A stretch of 37,522 bases of DNA from Hephaestia mangrovi (GTDB taxonomy: Bacteria; Pseudomonadota; Alphaproteobacteria; Sphingomonadales; Sphingomonadaceae): positions 1 through 37,522 of the forward strand of contig NZ_JAINVU010000013.1 in assembly GCF_019880555.1 (NCBI RefSeq), in the 5' to 3' direction. Below, piece by piece: positions 9,695-18,450 of the stretch. Each line of letters opens with the position of its first letter. Position 1 is the stretch's first letter. The notes under the pieces are model-generated. The model saw nothing but the letters and a program-made list of their open reading frames with translations. It did not search any database and was not told the DNA's origin. The position numbers were made by a program, and so were the translations under genes.

Positions 9695-12325
9695 TTGACA
9701 TCTTTATCGCGTAGGCAATTGCTTGGTAGTGCGGCCACCAGTGGTTTCGTGCTGATGACTGCGCCCCGGTGCCATGCCGCCACACGCGCAATCCTGAGGG
9801 AGTCGGACGGAGCATTTCCTCTAATTAGTCGGGGCAAGCCTGCTGATATACTTGTTGCACCGGGCGCGAATTCTGCGGTGAAAAGGGTGGCCGCCAGCTT
9901 CGCCGGCGATCTTTATCGGGTCAGTGGCACACGCCCGCGTCGCCATTATGACCGACGGCAGGCGGCCGGTCCGGTCGTGATAATCGGCGTTTTGGGCCAA
10001 GACCCTGCGATAGATCAGTTGGTTAAGGCCGGAAAGCTCGACCCGCGGGGGCTTGATGGTGAATGGGAGGCGTTTGTCCAGACCGTGGTCGATGATCCGC
10101 TCCCGGGTGTCTCCCGCGCGCTGGTGATTGCCGGGTCGGATCGCCGGGGGGCGGTCTTCGGGACCTACGACATTTCCCAGCGCATCGGCGTTTCGCCCTG
10201 GTATTGGTTTGCCGATGTGCCGGTCGCCCGTCGAACGGATGTGTGGATTCCCGCTGGGGAGCGGCGCGATCATCCTCGGGTCCGGTATCGCGGTTTCTTC
10301 ATAAACGACGAAGATCCATGTTTCAGCGGATGGGCGAAAAAGAAGTTCGGCGGCGTCAATTCCGCCGCTTACGCGCGGGTTTTCGAGCTTTTGCTGCGGA
10401 TGAAGGGCAATTATCTCTGGCCCGCCATGTGGGGGAAAGCCTTCGATGTCGACGATCCCGACAACATGGTGCTCGCCGATGCGATGGGCGTCGTCATGGG
10501 AACATCGCATCATGAAGTGATGATGCGCGCACAGGCCGAGTGGCACATGCACAGCTCGGACGGTGTCCGGGGCGGCGCGTGGGACTATCGAACCAATGCC
10601 GCAAACCTGCGCGCTTTCTGGCGGGGCGGCATCGAAAGGATGATGTCGAAGGGCCCGGGTCAGTCCTATGAATCTGTCGTGACCATCGGCATGCGGGGCG
10701 ATGGCGACGAAGCGATGGCTGAAGGCACGGCTGTTCCGCTTCTTGAGAAAATTGTGGCCGATCAGCGGCAGATCATTGCCGATGTTACCGGAAAACCGGC
10801 CAAGGACACGCCACAGGTGTGGGCGCTCTATAAGGAAGTGCAAGATTATTACGATGACGGCATGCGCGTGCCGGACGACGTTATCTTGCTCTTCTCAGAT
10901 GACAATTGGGGGCAGATTCGCCGTCTGCCCGATCCACGGTCGAAACCGCGTAGCGGCGGATATGGCGTCTATTATCACTTCGACTACGTCGGTGTGCCGC
11001 GCAACTACAAGTGGATCGACACCAACCAGGTAGAGAAAGTCTGGCAGCAGATGGATCTTGCCTATGCTCGCGACGCGCGAGCGATGTGGATCGTGAACGT
11101 CGGGGACATCAAGCCGATGGAGTATCCGCTCAGCTTTGTCATGGCGATGGCCTGGAATCCGGAGGAAATGACATCGACCGCGCTTTCCGACTATCCGAAG
11201 GAGTGGGCACGGGCAACTTTCGGGGACCAGCATGCGTCGATCATCGGCGGAATGATCACCGACTACAGTAAATTCGCGGCACGACGAAAGCCGGAGCTGA
11301 TAGACCAGAACACATTCGCTCTCGGAGGCGTGACCGCTGACGGCCTTGATGGAGGGGAATTTGGTGCGATGGTCGCGCAGTGGGACCAACTCGAAAAGAG
11401 GATGCTCGCCGTCCGCGCGAACCTCGAACCGAGATATCTGGACGCCTACTATCAACTGCTCGAATTTCCCATTTCCGCGATGGCGAATCTGTATCGCCTT
11501 TATTATGCCGCTGCCTGGAACAAGCTGCTTGCGTCGAGAAACGACGCGAGGGCCAATGTTTTCGCGGATCAGGTTCAAGCCGCTTTCAAGCGCGACGGCG
11601 TCCTGACGCGTCGCTATCACACCATCAATGGTGGGAAATGGGATGGTATGATGGCTCAGGTCCATATGAGCTACGTCATCTGGAACGATCCCACTCAGCA
11701 GACGATGCCCAGCATCACGCGTGTCGCCGGCGACACGCCGCCTGACCGGCGGGGCAAGCTGCCCCGATTTGTATCGCGCCCTCGGGAGACTCCTGGGGTC
11801 GTCGTTCTTGAAGCGCCGGCATTCAGCCGGACCGCGGACGGCAAGCATATGAAATGGACGGCGATTCCGAATCTGGGACGGACACAGGGAGCAGTAGTTA
11901 CCCTGCCGCAGGGCATGCCGGCGACAACAGCCGAGGACAGTATCTGGGTCGAATATGATGTGACCGTGGACAGCCCGGGACCAGGGTCTCTTACCCTCTA
12001 TTTTGCCCCTACATTGAACACCACGGGCGCAGCCAGCCTACGCCTCGGGGTGTCGCTTGACACAGGACCGGTACAGGCGCTCGACTTCAAACTCGCTCCG
12101 ACGGGCGGCGCGCAGAACACGCCGGCGGAGAAGCGCTGGGCCGAGGCTGTGTGCAACAACAGTGTACGGGTGGACGTTTCTCTAGGACCGGTTTCCGCCG
12201 GGCAGCACAAGCTGAGGCTCTGGCGCATCGACGATAACGTTGTCGTTGAACGTCTGGTTCTTGCCACCAGAGAGGTGCAGTTGTCGTACTTGGGAGCGCC
12301 GAATAGTCCATTGAGACCGGCTTGA
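9695..12325 (+). CDS. GH115 alpha-glucuronidase, Tat-exported (paralogue 2)
   Basis: This is a second family-115 glycoside hydrolase, with the same blocks as the first: SDRRGAVFGTYDISQ, IGVSPWYW, MKGNYLWPAMW, MRGDGDEAM, FSDDNWGQIRRLP and VHMSYVIWNDP at the entry to the C-terminal beta domain. The N-terminus SLSRRQLLGS is a twin-arginine signal. I place the start at the TTG at 9695, since GGGAG at 9682-9686 sits eight bases upstream. The GTG at 9686 overlaps that site and would lack one; it would add three residues. The protein is about 876 residues, shorter than paralogue 1 (989). It lacks the TGGT-N2-ACCA operator seen upstream of its relatives, so it may be controlled separately. The two copies may act on internal versus terminal uronic acid branches, which is inference. 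Confidence 0.92.
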   Translation: MTSLSRRQLLGSAATSGFVLMTAPRCHAATRAILRESDGAFPLISRGKPADILVAPGANSAVKRVAASFAGDLYRVSGTRPRRHYDRRQAAGPVVIIGVLGQDPAIDQLVKAGKLDPRGLDGEWEAFVQTVVDDPLPGVSRALVIAGSDRRGAVFGTYDISQRIGVSPWYWFADVPVARRTDVWIPAGERRDHPRVRYRGFFINDEDPCFSGWAKKKFGGVNSAAYARVFELLLRMKGNYLWPAMWGKAFDVDDPDNMVLADAMGVVMGTSHHEVMMRAQAEWHMHSSDGVRGGAWDYRTNAANLRAFWRGGIERMMSKGPGQSYESVVTIGMRGDGDEAMAEGTAVPLLEKIVADQRQIIADVTGKPAKDTPQVWALYKEVQDYYDDGMRVPDDVILLFSDDNWGQIRRLPDPRSKPRSGGYGVYYHFDYVGVPRNYKWIDTNQVEKVWQQMDLAYARDARAMWIVNVGDIKPMEYPLSFVMAMAWNPEEMTSTALSDYPKEWARATFGDQHASIIGGMITDYSKFAARRKPELIDQNTFALGGVTADGLDGGEFGAMVAQWDQLEKRMLAVRANLEPRYLDAYYQLLEFPISAMANLYRLYYAAAWNKLLASRNDARANVFADQVQAAFKRDGVLTRRYHTINGGKWDGMMAQVHMSYVIWNDPTQQTMPSITRVAGDTPPDRRGKLPRFVSRPRETPGVVVLEAPAFSRTADGKHMKWTAIPNLGRTQGAVVTLPQGMPATTAEDSIWVEYDVTVDSPGPGSLTLYFAPTLNTTGAASLRLGVSLDTGPVQALDFKLAPTGGAQNTPAEKRWAEAVCNNSVRVDVSLGPVSAGQHKLRLWRIDDNVVVERLVLATREVQLSYLGAPNSPLRPA

Positions 12326-12629
12326 GCCTCGCTCAGGTCGAGCGACTGGTCGCCAAGGCGATTGGCAATTTCATGCGCGGTCTCGACGAACGACCGCCCG
12401 ACCGACAGCACCTTTGTGGAGGCGTCCAACGGCCCCCTTCGCAATGAGTGCCCCAATAGCCACTGGTTCTTGTCGCTAGTGACGCCAGCGGAATATGCTG
12501 CACTCGCCGGGATTAATCCCCGGCGGATGCAGGCCGGAAGCTCCCATCAAGCCCGGATGAGAAGCCCGGGGGCGTCAAAGGCAATAATATTTAACATTAT
12601 CGCGAGACCGAGGATCGGGAGGGGAAAGA
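12326..12629. other. Intergenic region GH115-2 / GH43
   Basis: I see no gene in these 304 bases. An imperfect palindrome (GCCGGGATTAATCCCCGGC, 12506-12524) and an AT-rich dyad (ATAAT at 12584-12588, ATTAT at 12596-12600) lie upstream of the GH43 start and could be operator or promoter elements. No clear terminator follows the GH115 gene. Confidence 0.4.
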
Positions 12630-14027
12630 GTGAGAGCCACCGTGTTACGCCGCATGGCGCTGTTTTGCGCAGCGGCAGGAAGTGCATGTTTGCCAATCAC
12701 GAGCCATGCGGAAAATCCGATCATCCAGACGAACTTCACCGCCGATCCGGCGCCAATGGTCTATGACGGCACCGTCTATCTCTACACCAGCCACGATCAG
12801 GACGACGCCGACGACTTTAAGATGGTCGACTGGCGGCTCTACACGTCGACCGACATGGTCAACTGGACCGATCACGGCGCCGTGGCCTCGCTCGCTATCT
12901 TTCCCTGGGCGCGCCAGCACAACGATGCGTGGGCGCCACAAGTGATCCCGCGCAACGGCAAATTCTATCTCTACGCGCCGATCAGCGTGCCCGGATCGCC
13001 GAAGAACGTGATCGCCGTCGCTGTCGCCGACAGCCCGCTCGGGCCGTTCAAGGATGTGCTTGGCCATCCGCTGGTCGGGCCTAAAACCGGCTTCATCGAT
13101 CCTACCGTGTCGATCGACGCGGACGGCCAGGCCTATCTATATTGGGGCAACCCCAATCTCTGGTACGTCAAACTCAACAAGGACATGATTTCCTATTCCG
13201 GCGGGATCCATCAGGTCGCGTCGAAACCGCCCACCTATCAGGAAGGGCCATGGTTTTATCATCGCGACAGTCATTATTACATGGCCTTCGCCTCGACCTG
13301 CTGCCCCGAAGGGATCGGTTACGCGATGAGCGACCATCCGACCGGGCCCTGGACCTACAAGGGTTCGATCATGGACGGCGATCAGCGCTCAACCGGCAAT
13401 CATCCGGGCATCATCGATTATAAGGGCAAATCCTATGTCTTCGGCTTCAATTACCGGCTGAATTTCGAAGAAACGCCGATTCACCACGAGCGTCGCTCGA
13501 TTACCGTGGCGCAGCTGCACTACAATCCGGACGGCACAATCCAGAAGCTGCCATGGTGGAATCGCACCGGCGTCGAGCAGATCGAAGCGATCGATGCTTA
13601 CAAACGCGTCGAGGCTGAAACCATGGCATGGACCTCCAGGGTGAAGCGGCAGATCGATCGCCCGATCGACTGGGTTCCCGGCATAAAGACCGCCAAGGCC
13701 AAGGCGGCGGCGGTTTACGTCACGAACGTCACGGACCTGGATTACATCAAGGTCGCCGGAGTCGATTTCGGTGCGATAGGCGCCAGCTCCATATTCGCAA
13801 GATTGGCCAGCGGCGTGAACGGCGCGACAGTGGAAATCCATCTCGACAGCGATTCCGGGCCGCTCATTGGAACCATCGATGTGCCGAATACCGGCGACTG
13901 GCAAGACTGGCGAACCGTATCGACCCCGGTAAATGGTGCCGTGGGTCGGCACGATGTCTTTTTCGTGTTCAAGGGACCGCGTGGCCGGCCATTGGTTGAT
14001 TTCGATTATTGGCGTTTCGCGAAGTGA
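12630..14027 (+). CDS. GH43 glycoside hydrolase with C-terminal CBM6-like domain (beta-xylosidase/arabinofuranosidase type)
   Basis: This 465-residue protein has a signal peptide (residues 1-27, ending TSHA) and a five-bladed propeller of family GH43. The likely catalytic triad is visible: D39 in TADPAPMVYDG, D157 in GFIDPTVSID and E205 in YQEGPWFY. The C-terminal 130 residues (RVEAETMAW to DFDYWRF) match a CBM6-type carbohydrate-binding module. Family members release xylose or arabinose from xylan side chains or ends; the exact substrate cannot be read from sequence. The start is a GTG with GGGGAAAG upstream. It is the last gene of the xylan locus, on the same strand as the second GH115, and its uptake partner is probably the receptor at 6220. 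Confidence 0.9.
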   Translation: MRATVLRRMALFCAAAGSACLPITSHAENPIIQTNFTADPAPMVYDGTVYLYTSHDQDDADDFKMVDWRLYTSTDMVNWTDHGAVASLAIFPWARQHNDAWAPQVIPRNGKFYLYAPISVPGSPKNVIAVAVADSPLGPFKDVLGHPLVGPKTGFIDPTVSIDADGQAYLYWGNPNLWYVKLNKDMISYSGGIHQVASKPPTYQEGPWFYHRDSHYYMAFASTCCPEGIGYAMSDHPTGPWTYKGSIMDGDQRSTGNHPGIIDYKGKSYVFGFNYRLNFEETPIHHERRSITVAQLHYNPDGTIQKLPWWNRTGVEQIEAIDAYKRVEAETMAWTSRVKRQIDRPIDWVPGIKTAKAKAAAVYVTNVTDLDYIKVAGVDFGAIGASSIFARLASGVNGATVEIHLDSDSGPLIGTIDVPNTGDWQDWRTVSTPVNGAVGRHDVFFVFKGPRGRPLVDFDYWRFAK

Positions 14028-14266
14028 GGGGCCGCGCGCTGCTTAGGTACGCACCTCAGCGGTTTAACCTTCTGTTTTTAATGTTCGTTTCCGGCAGGTT
14101 CTTCGTCCGGAATTAGGGCGCGAAGGTGCGATGCCGGTTCGCCGCTCGGAACGTCCGTTATCCCATTTTGCGTTCTTGAAAGCCGACCAACCGGATCGTC
14201 CCAATTGCGGTCATGTCGAGCAGGCTTAATCAGCGCCCGCTTTCGGGCAATCGGCGGGGGACCTTC

Positions 14267-14300
14267 AATGACCGAGATTGGGGCGTATTCTGTTGAGAAA
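14267..14300 (+). repeat. Left terminal inverted repeat of the IS1182-like element
   Basis: The sequence begins AATGACCGAGATTGG and continues GGGCGTATTCTGTTGA. The same order occurs in reverse complement at 15270-15304, with a few mismatches near AGATTGG. A related partial copy lies at 33821-33846. Confidence 0.75.
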
Positions 14301-14363
14301 CTCGCGCTTGCGCTCGTGCTGAAGTCCTGATTCGGTTTTCCGCGGACAAGCGGAGACAGCGCG

Positions 14364-15208
14364 ATGATGGGCGAGCGGACGGTGATGCAGGAGGCGCCGT
14401 TCTACAGCTTCCGCATCGAGGATCACGTGCCGGGCGATCACCTGCTGCGCTCGATCGACCGGTTCGTCGATCTGTCCGGTATCCGCGCACCTTCTGCGCC
14501 TACAGCACGAACTACCTGATTGATCTCGACCACGCGGTGATCTTCGATGTAGAGGCGACGACCGCGATCCGACAGGCCGAGGTTCTGAATGATCGAGCGG
14601 ACGCAGGACCGCTTCGGCTTGTGGCCCGAGAAGCTGATGGCCGATACCGCCTATGGTTCGGCGCCGAACCTGGCTTGGCTGATCGGGGACCGGGGGATCG
14701 AGCCGCATATCCCGGTGTTTGGAAAAATCCGCGCGCGACAATGGCACCTTCGAACGATCCGCCTTCACCTACGACCACGAAGACGACAGCTATGTCTGCC
14801 CAACTGGCAATCGACTGCGACGATCCAACCGCAACTTCAGCACGCCGCGCAGCGGGATCGATAAGGACGGATCGATCCGTTACCGCGCCCGGCAGCAGGA
14901 CTGCCACGCCTGCGCGCTGCGTCAACGCTGCCCCCCAATATGCCCGCGCGCAAAGTGACCCGCTCAGTCCATGAAGGTGCGCGAGACTTAACCCGCGAGA
15001 TCAACGCCAGCGATGCTTTCCTCATCTCAAGTCGCCAGCGGAAGAAGGTCGAGATGTTGTTCCCCACCTCAAACGCATCCTAAAGCTGGATCGATTGCGG
15101 CTACGCGGTCCGAACGGAGCAAAAGACGAGTTCCACCTCGCCGCCGCAGCCCAGAACCTCCGCAAGCTGGCCAAGATCCGGCCGATCCAAGGCATCGCAC
15201 CCGCCTGA
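14364..15208 (+). pseudogene. IS1182-family transposase remnant, deletion plus frameshifts
   Basis: The remnant starts MMGERTVMQEAPFYSF and continues HLLRSIDRFVDLSGI, typical of IS1182-like transposases. It then jumps at about 14489 to a mid-protein segment (TNYLIDLDHAVIFDVEATTA), so the stretch between is deleted. Later parts lie in different frames: RFGLWPEKLMADTAYGSA (from about 14600), SAFTYDHEDDSYVCPTG with the C-x2-C-type run HACALRQRCP, and the C-terminus KKVEMLFPHLKRILKLDRL to the stop at 15206-15208. At least two frameshifts and one large deletion make it non-functional. Confidence 0.85.
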
Positions 15209-15269
15209 GCAGCAAAGCGAAGGCGCTCGATCGCCGTCGCCCACCATCTTTAGTCCGCTCCAGCAGCCG

Positions 15270-15304
15270 ACTTCTTCAACAGAATACGCCCATGTCGGTC
15301 ATTC
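15270..15304 (-). repeat. Right terminal inverted repeat of the IS1182-like element
   Basis: Read on the minus strand this gives AATGACCGACATGGGCG followed by TATTCTGTTGAAGAAG, matching the left repeat over about 30 positions. Confidence 0.75.
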
Positions 15305-15360
15305 AAGCTGACCGGGCGAATTGCTAAAAGCGGCCGTCGCTAGAGGCAAGCGCTAATGGA

Positions 15361-15762
15361 CTAAGCGCAATGCGACAGAAGGATCAGAATCAGGCTAACG
15401 GCGGCCGAACTCGCTGCTAGCGCTCCAAATGCCATCTTCTGAATATATCCTTCGGCCACCAGCTTGAACGTGGTCTTCGCCGCCAGCTCGGCCTCGATCC
15501 GCCGCTGCCGCTTCTCTTCGACCGGGTCGATCCCGTCGATGACCTGGGCGCGCGCCTCATCCCGCTTCCGCCGGGCTTCCTTGAGCGATATGTCGGGATA
15601 GCTCCCGAGTGATAGCTTTCGCTCAACACCCAGGATCTTGAAGCGAAACCGCCAGAGCAGCGCGCCCGTCGGTTGGACCAGAAGAAACAAGCCGTCCCGG
15701 TCCGGCACCTTATAAGGCTGCGCGGCCGGCTTGAGAGCACGAATCTGTGTGTTGGTGAGCAT
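15361..15762 (-). pseudogene. P4-type phage/island integrase, N-terminal fragment
   Basis: The frame starts MLTNTQIRALKPAAQPYK and contains the arm-type DNA-binding domain of P4-like tyrosine recombinases (DRDGLFLLVQPTGALLWRFR, then KLSLGSYPDISLKEAR). About 110 residues are authentic. After EGYIQKM the homology ends and the frame runs into 23 unrelated residues before a stop. The core-binding and catalytic domains with the R...HxxR...Y residues are gone, so it cannot recombine DNA. Intact relatives are about 400 residues. The IS1182-like element just beyond may have caused the truncation. Confidence 0.85.
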
Positions 15763-15763
15763 G

Positions 15764-15829
15764 GCGGACCACGACTCCTGCGGTTGCTCGTGGTCCACCG
15801 ATTCGTGGTCCACTTTGGGTGGACCACGG
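15764..15829. repeat. Cluster of GTGGWCCAC palindromes upstream of the integrase fragment
   Basis: Within 66 bases there are three perfect 9-base palindromes, GTGGTCCAC (15790-15798 and 15805-15813) and GTGGACCAC (15819-15827), plus a variant CGGACCAC (15765-15772). Two are followed or preceded by the same bases to form TCGTGGTCCAC direct repeats 15 bases apart, and the third is inverted. They lie directly before the integrase start. They could be arm-type integrase sites or an autoregulatory operator. Confidence 0.5.
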
Positions 15830-16461
15830 TGGAACAAAGTGAGAAACCGCGCGGACCCAACAGGGGTCATTTTGCCGCAGAATTTTGCGGTTTTCCAGCC
15901 ATGTTCTCGTTGTGTGCTGGTGCGCTTACAGGACTCACATCAGCCTTTGTAACCCGCGCAATTCCTAGACTTTCAGCCGGGCCAGATTTTCGTGGTCCCT
16001 GTGTGGCCCCTTGCTTTGTTCGGTCCGGAACACGGACACGAACCCTCGCCGAGCGAACCATACAGGTTCATTTTTAAGCCTGATTCGCCCTCACATGCCT
16101 GCAATCGGAATAGCCGAAGAGGGCCGTTGCCGACCGTCGGAAAGCCGACATCCAAGGGATCACAGAAGCGTGGCAGCTCCCGTCAACAAACCAGCCGTTT
16201 CCCGGTTTGCTTCTGCTCCCTGATAGCTGCCGATCTTTCACACGGCGATTTACGGCTCATCCTGGGCCGGTTGCTGTCAGTCCGCTTCGCATTGCAATAG
16301 GTAGGAAGCAGACCTTAGTTCGGGCAGCTTTTGAAGCAGCAGGACAGGGCTGCGGGCGATCGGGTGCCGCTTACTAGCCCTCGGCTACCGTCATACACCT
16401 ACCTCTTGCTCGGTAATCTCAGTCCTCCGCATCGCTGTGAATAACAGCCCGCCTCGGGGTT
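15830..16461. other. Non-coding region between integrase fragment and GlxA-type regulator
   Basis: I find no convincing gene here. A short hairpin CCGCA-N6-TGCGG followed by TTTT lies at 15875-15894. A stretch near 15920-16075 looks loosely like a decayed tRNA or attachment site, but no cloverleaf can be folded by eye. Several open frames on both strands lack ribosome-binding sites and recognisable domains. This is the expected place for an attL or target tRNA of the truncated integrase. Confidence 0.45.
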
Positions 16462-16487
16462 CAGGGGTCAGATCATCATTGACCCTG
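16462..16487 (-). terminator. Hairpin downstream of the GlxA-type regulator
   Basis: GGGTCA (16465-16470) pairs with TGACCC (16480-16485), extended by CAG/CTG on the outside with a bulge. It lies ten bases beyond the regulator's stop on the minus strand. There is no clear T run, so termination is only a suggestion. Confidence 0.35.
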
Positions 16488-16496
16488 AGAGTCTTG

Positions 16497-17465
16497 CTAT
16501 CCCGCCATTCGGAAACTTTCCCTGTATCGCACGGGCGTGATCCTAAGCCGCCGCTGAAATGCGCTTCGCATCTGGTCTGGGCTGGCAAATCCGCATTCGA
16601 AGGCAACGATCTTCAGCGGCGATTCCGTCGCTTCCAGCAGATTGCGTGCATGGTCGATCCGAACGCCTTCGACGAAATCATGAGGCGTCAGCCCAAGGTC
16701 GCGGACGAACAGACGGGCGATGCTCCGTGCGCTTACACCAGCGATCTCGGCCAAGCGCTCGACCGGCAATGACTCGCCCAGATGTTCCATGACATACGCC
16801 TGGACCTTACCCAGCGGTGTCGCCGCATCGCTCGGCGGGAGCAGCAACGGGCTAAACTGGGATTGGCCGCCCTGCCGCTGTGCCACCACCACCAGACCCT
16901 TCGCGCAAGCGAGCGATAACGCGGAGCCATGATCTTCGCCGACGAGAGCAAGCGTTAGATCGATTCCCGCCGTTACGCCGGCCGAGGTTACCAGGCGGTC
17001 GTCGCGCGCATAGATCCTGTCACGCTCGACATTAGCTGCCGGAAACGTTTCGGCAAGTTTCGCGGAGCAAAGCCAGTGGGTCGTCACTGTGCGGCCGTCG
17101 AGCAGGCCTGCGTGACCGAGCGCGAATGCCCCGGTGCAGATGGAGCCATATCTGTCAGCGGTGACGCCCCATCGCCGCAGCCACGCCGACATCGCCTCGT
17201 CTGGCGGGCTGTCGGGAAGCCGCTGCCCGCCCGCGACGAGTACGGTATGGAAGGACCTACACGCCTCATCGAAGCTCAGATCGGCGGTCATCCACATACC
17301 GTTCGAGCTGCGCAGAGGCGTGCGGCTTCTTGCCACAAGCAGGCAGCGATAACGGTCCTGCGCGGGCAGGAAATCGTTTGCCGCAGTGAACACGTCGAGT
17401 GGCCCTGCCACGTCCAGTGCCTGGACGCCGTCGAAAATGACGAGCGCCACTTCGCGTATTGCCAT
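16497..17465 (-). CDS. GlxA-type transcriptional regulator (DJ-1/PfpI domain plus AraC HTH)
   Basis: This 322-residue protein joins an N-terminal DJ-1/PfpI-like domain (about residues 4-185) to a C-terminal AraC-type double helix-turn-helix (about 220-320). The nucleophile-elbow region SICTGAFALGHAGLL contains C110, and the following TTHW matches other GlxA-type regulators. The AraC part shows VERLAEIAGVSARSIARLF and the second-helix motif IAFECGFASPDQMRSAF in slightly altered form (IVAFECGF). I chose MAIREVAL at 17465; an upstream GTG at 17510 would add 15 poorly conserved residues. It is divergent from the HD/hydrolase operon and probably controls it. The effector is unknown. Confidence 0.9.
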   Translation of the reverse strand: MAIREVALVIFDGVQALDVAGPLDVFTAANDFLPAQDRYRCLLVARSRTPLRSSNGMWMTADLSFDEACRSFHTVLVAGGQRLPDSPPDEAMSAWLRRWGVTADRYGSICTGAFALGHAGLLDGRTVTTHWLCSAKLAETFPAANVERDRIYARDDRLVTSAGVTAGIDLTLALVGEDHGSALSLACAKGLVVVAQRQGGQSQFSPLLLPPSDAATPLGKVQAYVMEHLGESLPVERLAEIAGVSARSIARLFVRDLGLTPHDFVEGVRIDHARNLLEATESPLKIVAFECGFASPDQMRSAFQRRLRITPVRYRESFRMAG

Positions 17466-17534
17466 TGCCGATCCGCCCTTCTTTGCCGGCCCGAGCGATT
17501 TGTCGATCACGGCAACTGCCGATCGCTATCCTGA

Positions 17535-17567
17535 GGCAGCTTATCGCGCAACGTTGGCAGTTTATCG
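17535..17567. promoter_or_regulatory. 21-bp-spaced direct repeat, candidate AraC-type operator
   Basis: GGCAGCTTATCG (17535-17546) and GGCAGTTTATCG (17556-17567) match at 11 of 12 positions and are offset by exactly 21 bases, two helical turns. That is the normal geometry of AraC-family half-sites. They lie in the divergent region, about 70-100 bases from the regulator start. Confidence 0.6.
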
Positions 17568-17591
17568 ATGTGTAGCGACCTTGCTGCCAAC
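17553..17591. promoter_or_regulatory. Inverted repeat GTTGGCAG / CTGCCAAC
   Basis: An 8-base perfect inverted repeat (17553-17560 and 17584-17591) overlaps the second half-site of the direct repeat. It could be a third, inverted regulator half-site that allows looping between the two promoters. Confidence 0.4.
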
Positions 17592-17731
17592 TGCCATGGA
17601 TGCGACCTAGCGAAGGCGGGTCGAGAGACACTCCGACCTTCTCGGCTCATTCCTTCAACAGGCAACGCGCGCTGCCGGTTACCCCCGCTTGGGGACTGCC
17701 GGTTTGCGTCCGCTGAACATGGAGACACACG

Positions 17732-18415
17732 ATGGCGGACCATATCTGCGACACGACCACCCGAGCGAGCAATGGCCGCGCCGAGGTAGACGGCGTTTCC
17801 ATCCCCGACAGCGCATTCTGCCGTGCCGTCACCGAATTCGTTCGCTACACCGAGACCGAGCTGCTGTTCAACCATTCCAGCCGCGTCTATTTCTTCGGTG
17901 CAATCGCCGGCCGGCATCGCGGCCTCACCTTCAATCCCGAACTCCTCTATGCCGCGGCGATGTTCCACGACGTCGGGCTGATGCCGTTGCACAGCAGCGC
18001 TGACCTGCGCTTCGAGGTCGACGGCGCGAATGCGGCGCGCGATTTCCTGACCGGTTACAACCTCGACCCATCGGACATCGAGAAGGTGTGGACCGGCATA
18101 GCGTTGCACACGACGCCCGGCGTGCCCGAGTTCATGGATCCGGTCATCGCGCTAACCGCCGCCGGCGTCGAGATGGACGTGCTGGGACTAACCTACAGCC
18201 AGTATCCGGACGCTGTCCGGGAGGCGATCGCAACCGCCTTCCCGCGCAGCACGTGGTTCAAGGAGGACATCATCCAGGCCTTCTACGACGGCATCCGACA
18301 CAAGCCTGATACCACCTTCGGCAACGTCAAGGCGGACGTGATCGCCGACAAGGAACCGCACTTCCATCGCGGCAACTTCTGCTCGGTCATCCGAGCCTCG
18401 CTTTGGCGCGCCTGA
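17732..18415 (+). CDS. HD-domain protein (cyanamide-hydratase-like)
   Basis: This 227-residue protein has the HD metal-binding signature. H48 (in NHSSR), the H79-D80 pair (in MFHDVG), H126 (in ALHTTPG) and D149 are the likely ligands. The layout resembles the cyanamide hydratase-like branch of HD proteins, and the segment GIALHTTPGVPEFMDP is typical there. The reaction here is unknown; hydration of a small nitrile-like or cyanamide-like compound is a family-based suggestion only. It is the first gene of a four-gene run (17732-20792) divergent from the GlxA-type regulator. Confidence 0.8.
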   Translation: MADHICDTTTRASNGRAEVDGVSIPDSAFCRAVTEFVRYTETELLFNHSSRVYFFGAIAGRHRGLTFNPELLYAAAMFHDVGLMPLHSSADLRFEVDGANAARDFLTGYNLDPSDIEKVWTGIALHTTPGVPEFMDPVIALTAAGVEMDVLGLTYSQYPDAVREAIATAFPRSTWFKEDIIQAFYDGIRHKPDTTFGNVKADVIADKEPHFHRGNFCSVIRASLWRA

Positions 18416-18450
18416 CAGAATCCCCCCTTATATTCCCTGGGAGAAAGACG

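Larger units (their letters stand above)
14267..15304 (+). mobile_element. Internally deleted IS1182-family (IS5/DDE-type) element
   Basis: The element is bounded by matching terminal inverted repeats and contains a broken transposase. It is about 1.04 kb, whereas intact members are usually 1.6-1.9 kb, so roughly a third to a half is missing. Because both ends survive, it could in principle still be moved by a transposase supplied elsewhere. It separates the xylan locus from the integrase remnant. Confidence 0.75.

Noticed and set aside
9821..10843. Long open frame (340 codons) on the minus strand
   Set aside because: It is fully antisense to the second GH115, has no family similarity, and arises from high-GC codon use.
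15920..16075. Possible tRNA or tRNA fragment as integrase target
   Set aside because: A T-loop-like GGTTCG and an AGCGCACCA-like end occur on the minus strand, but A58 is missing and no acceptor, anticodon or T stem can be paired.
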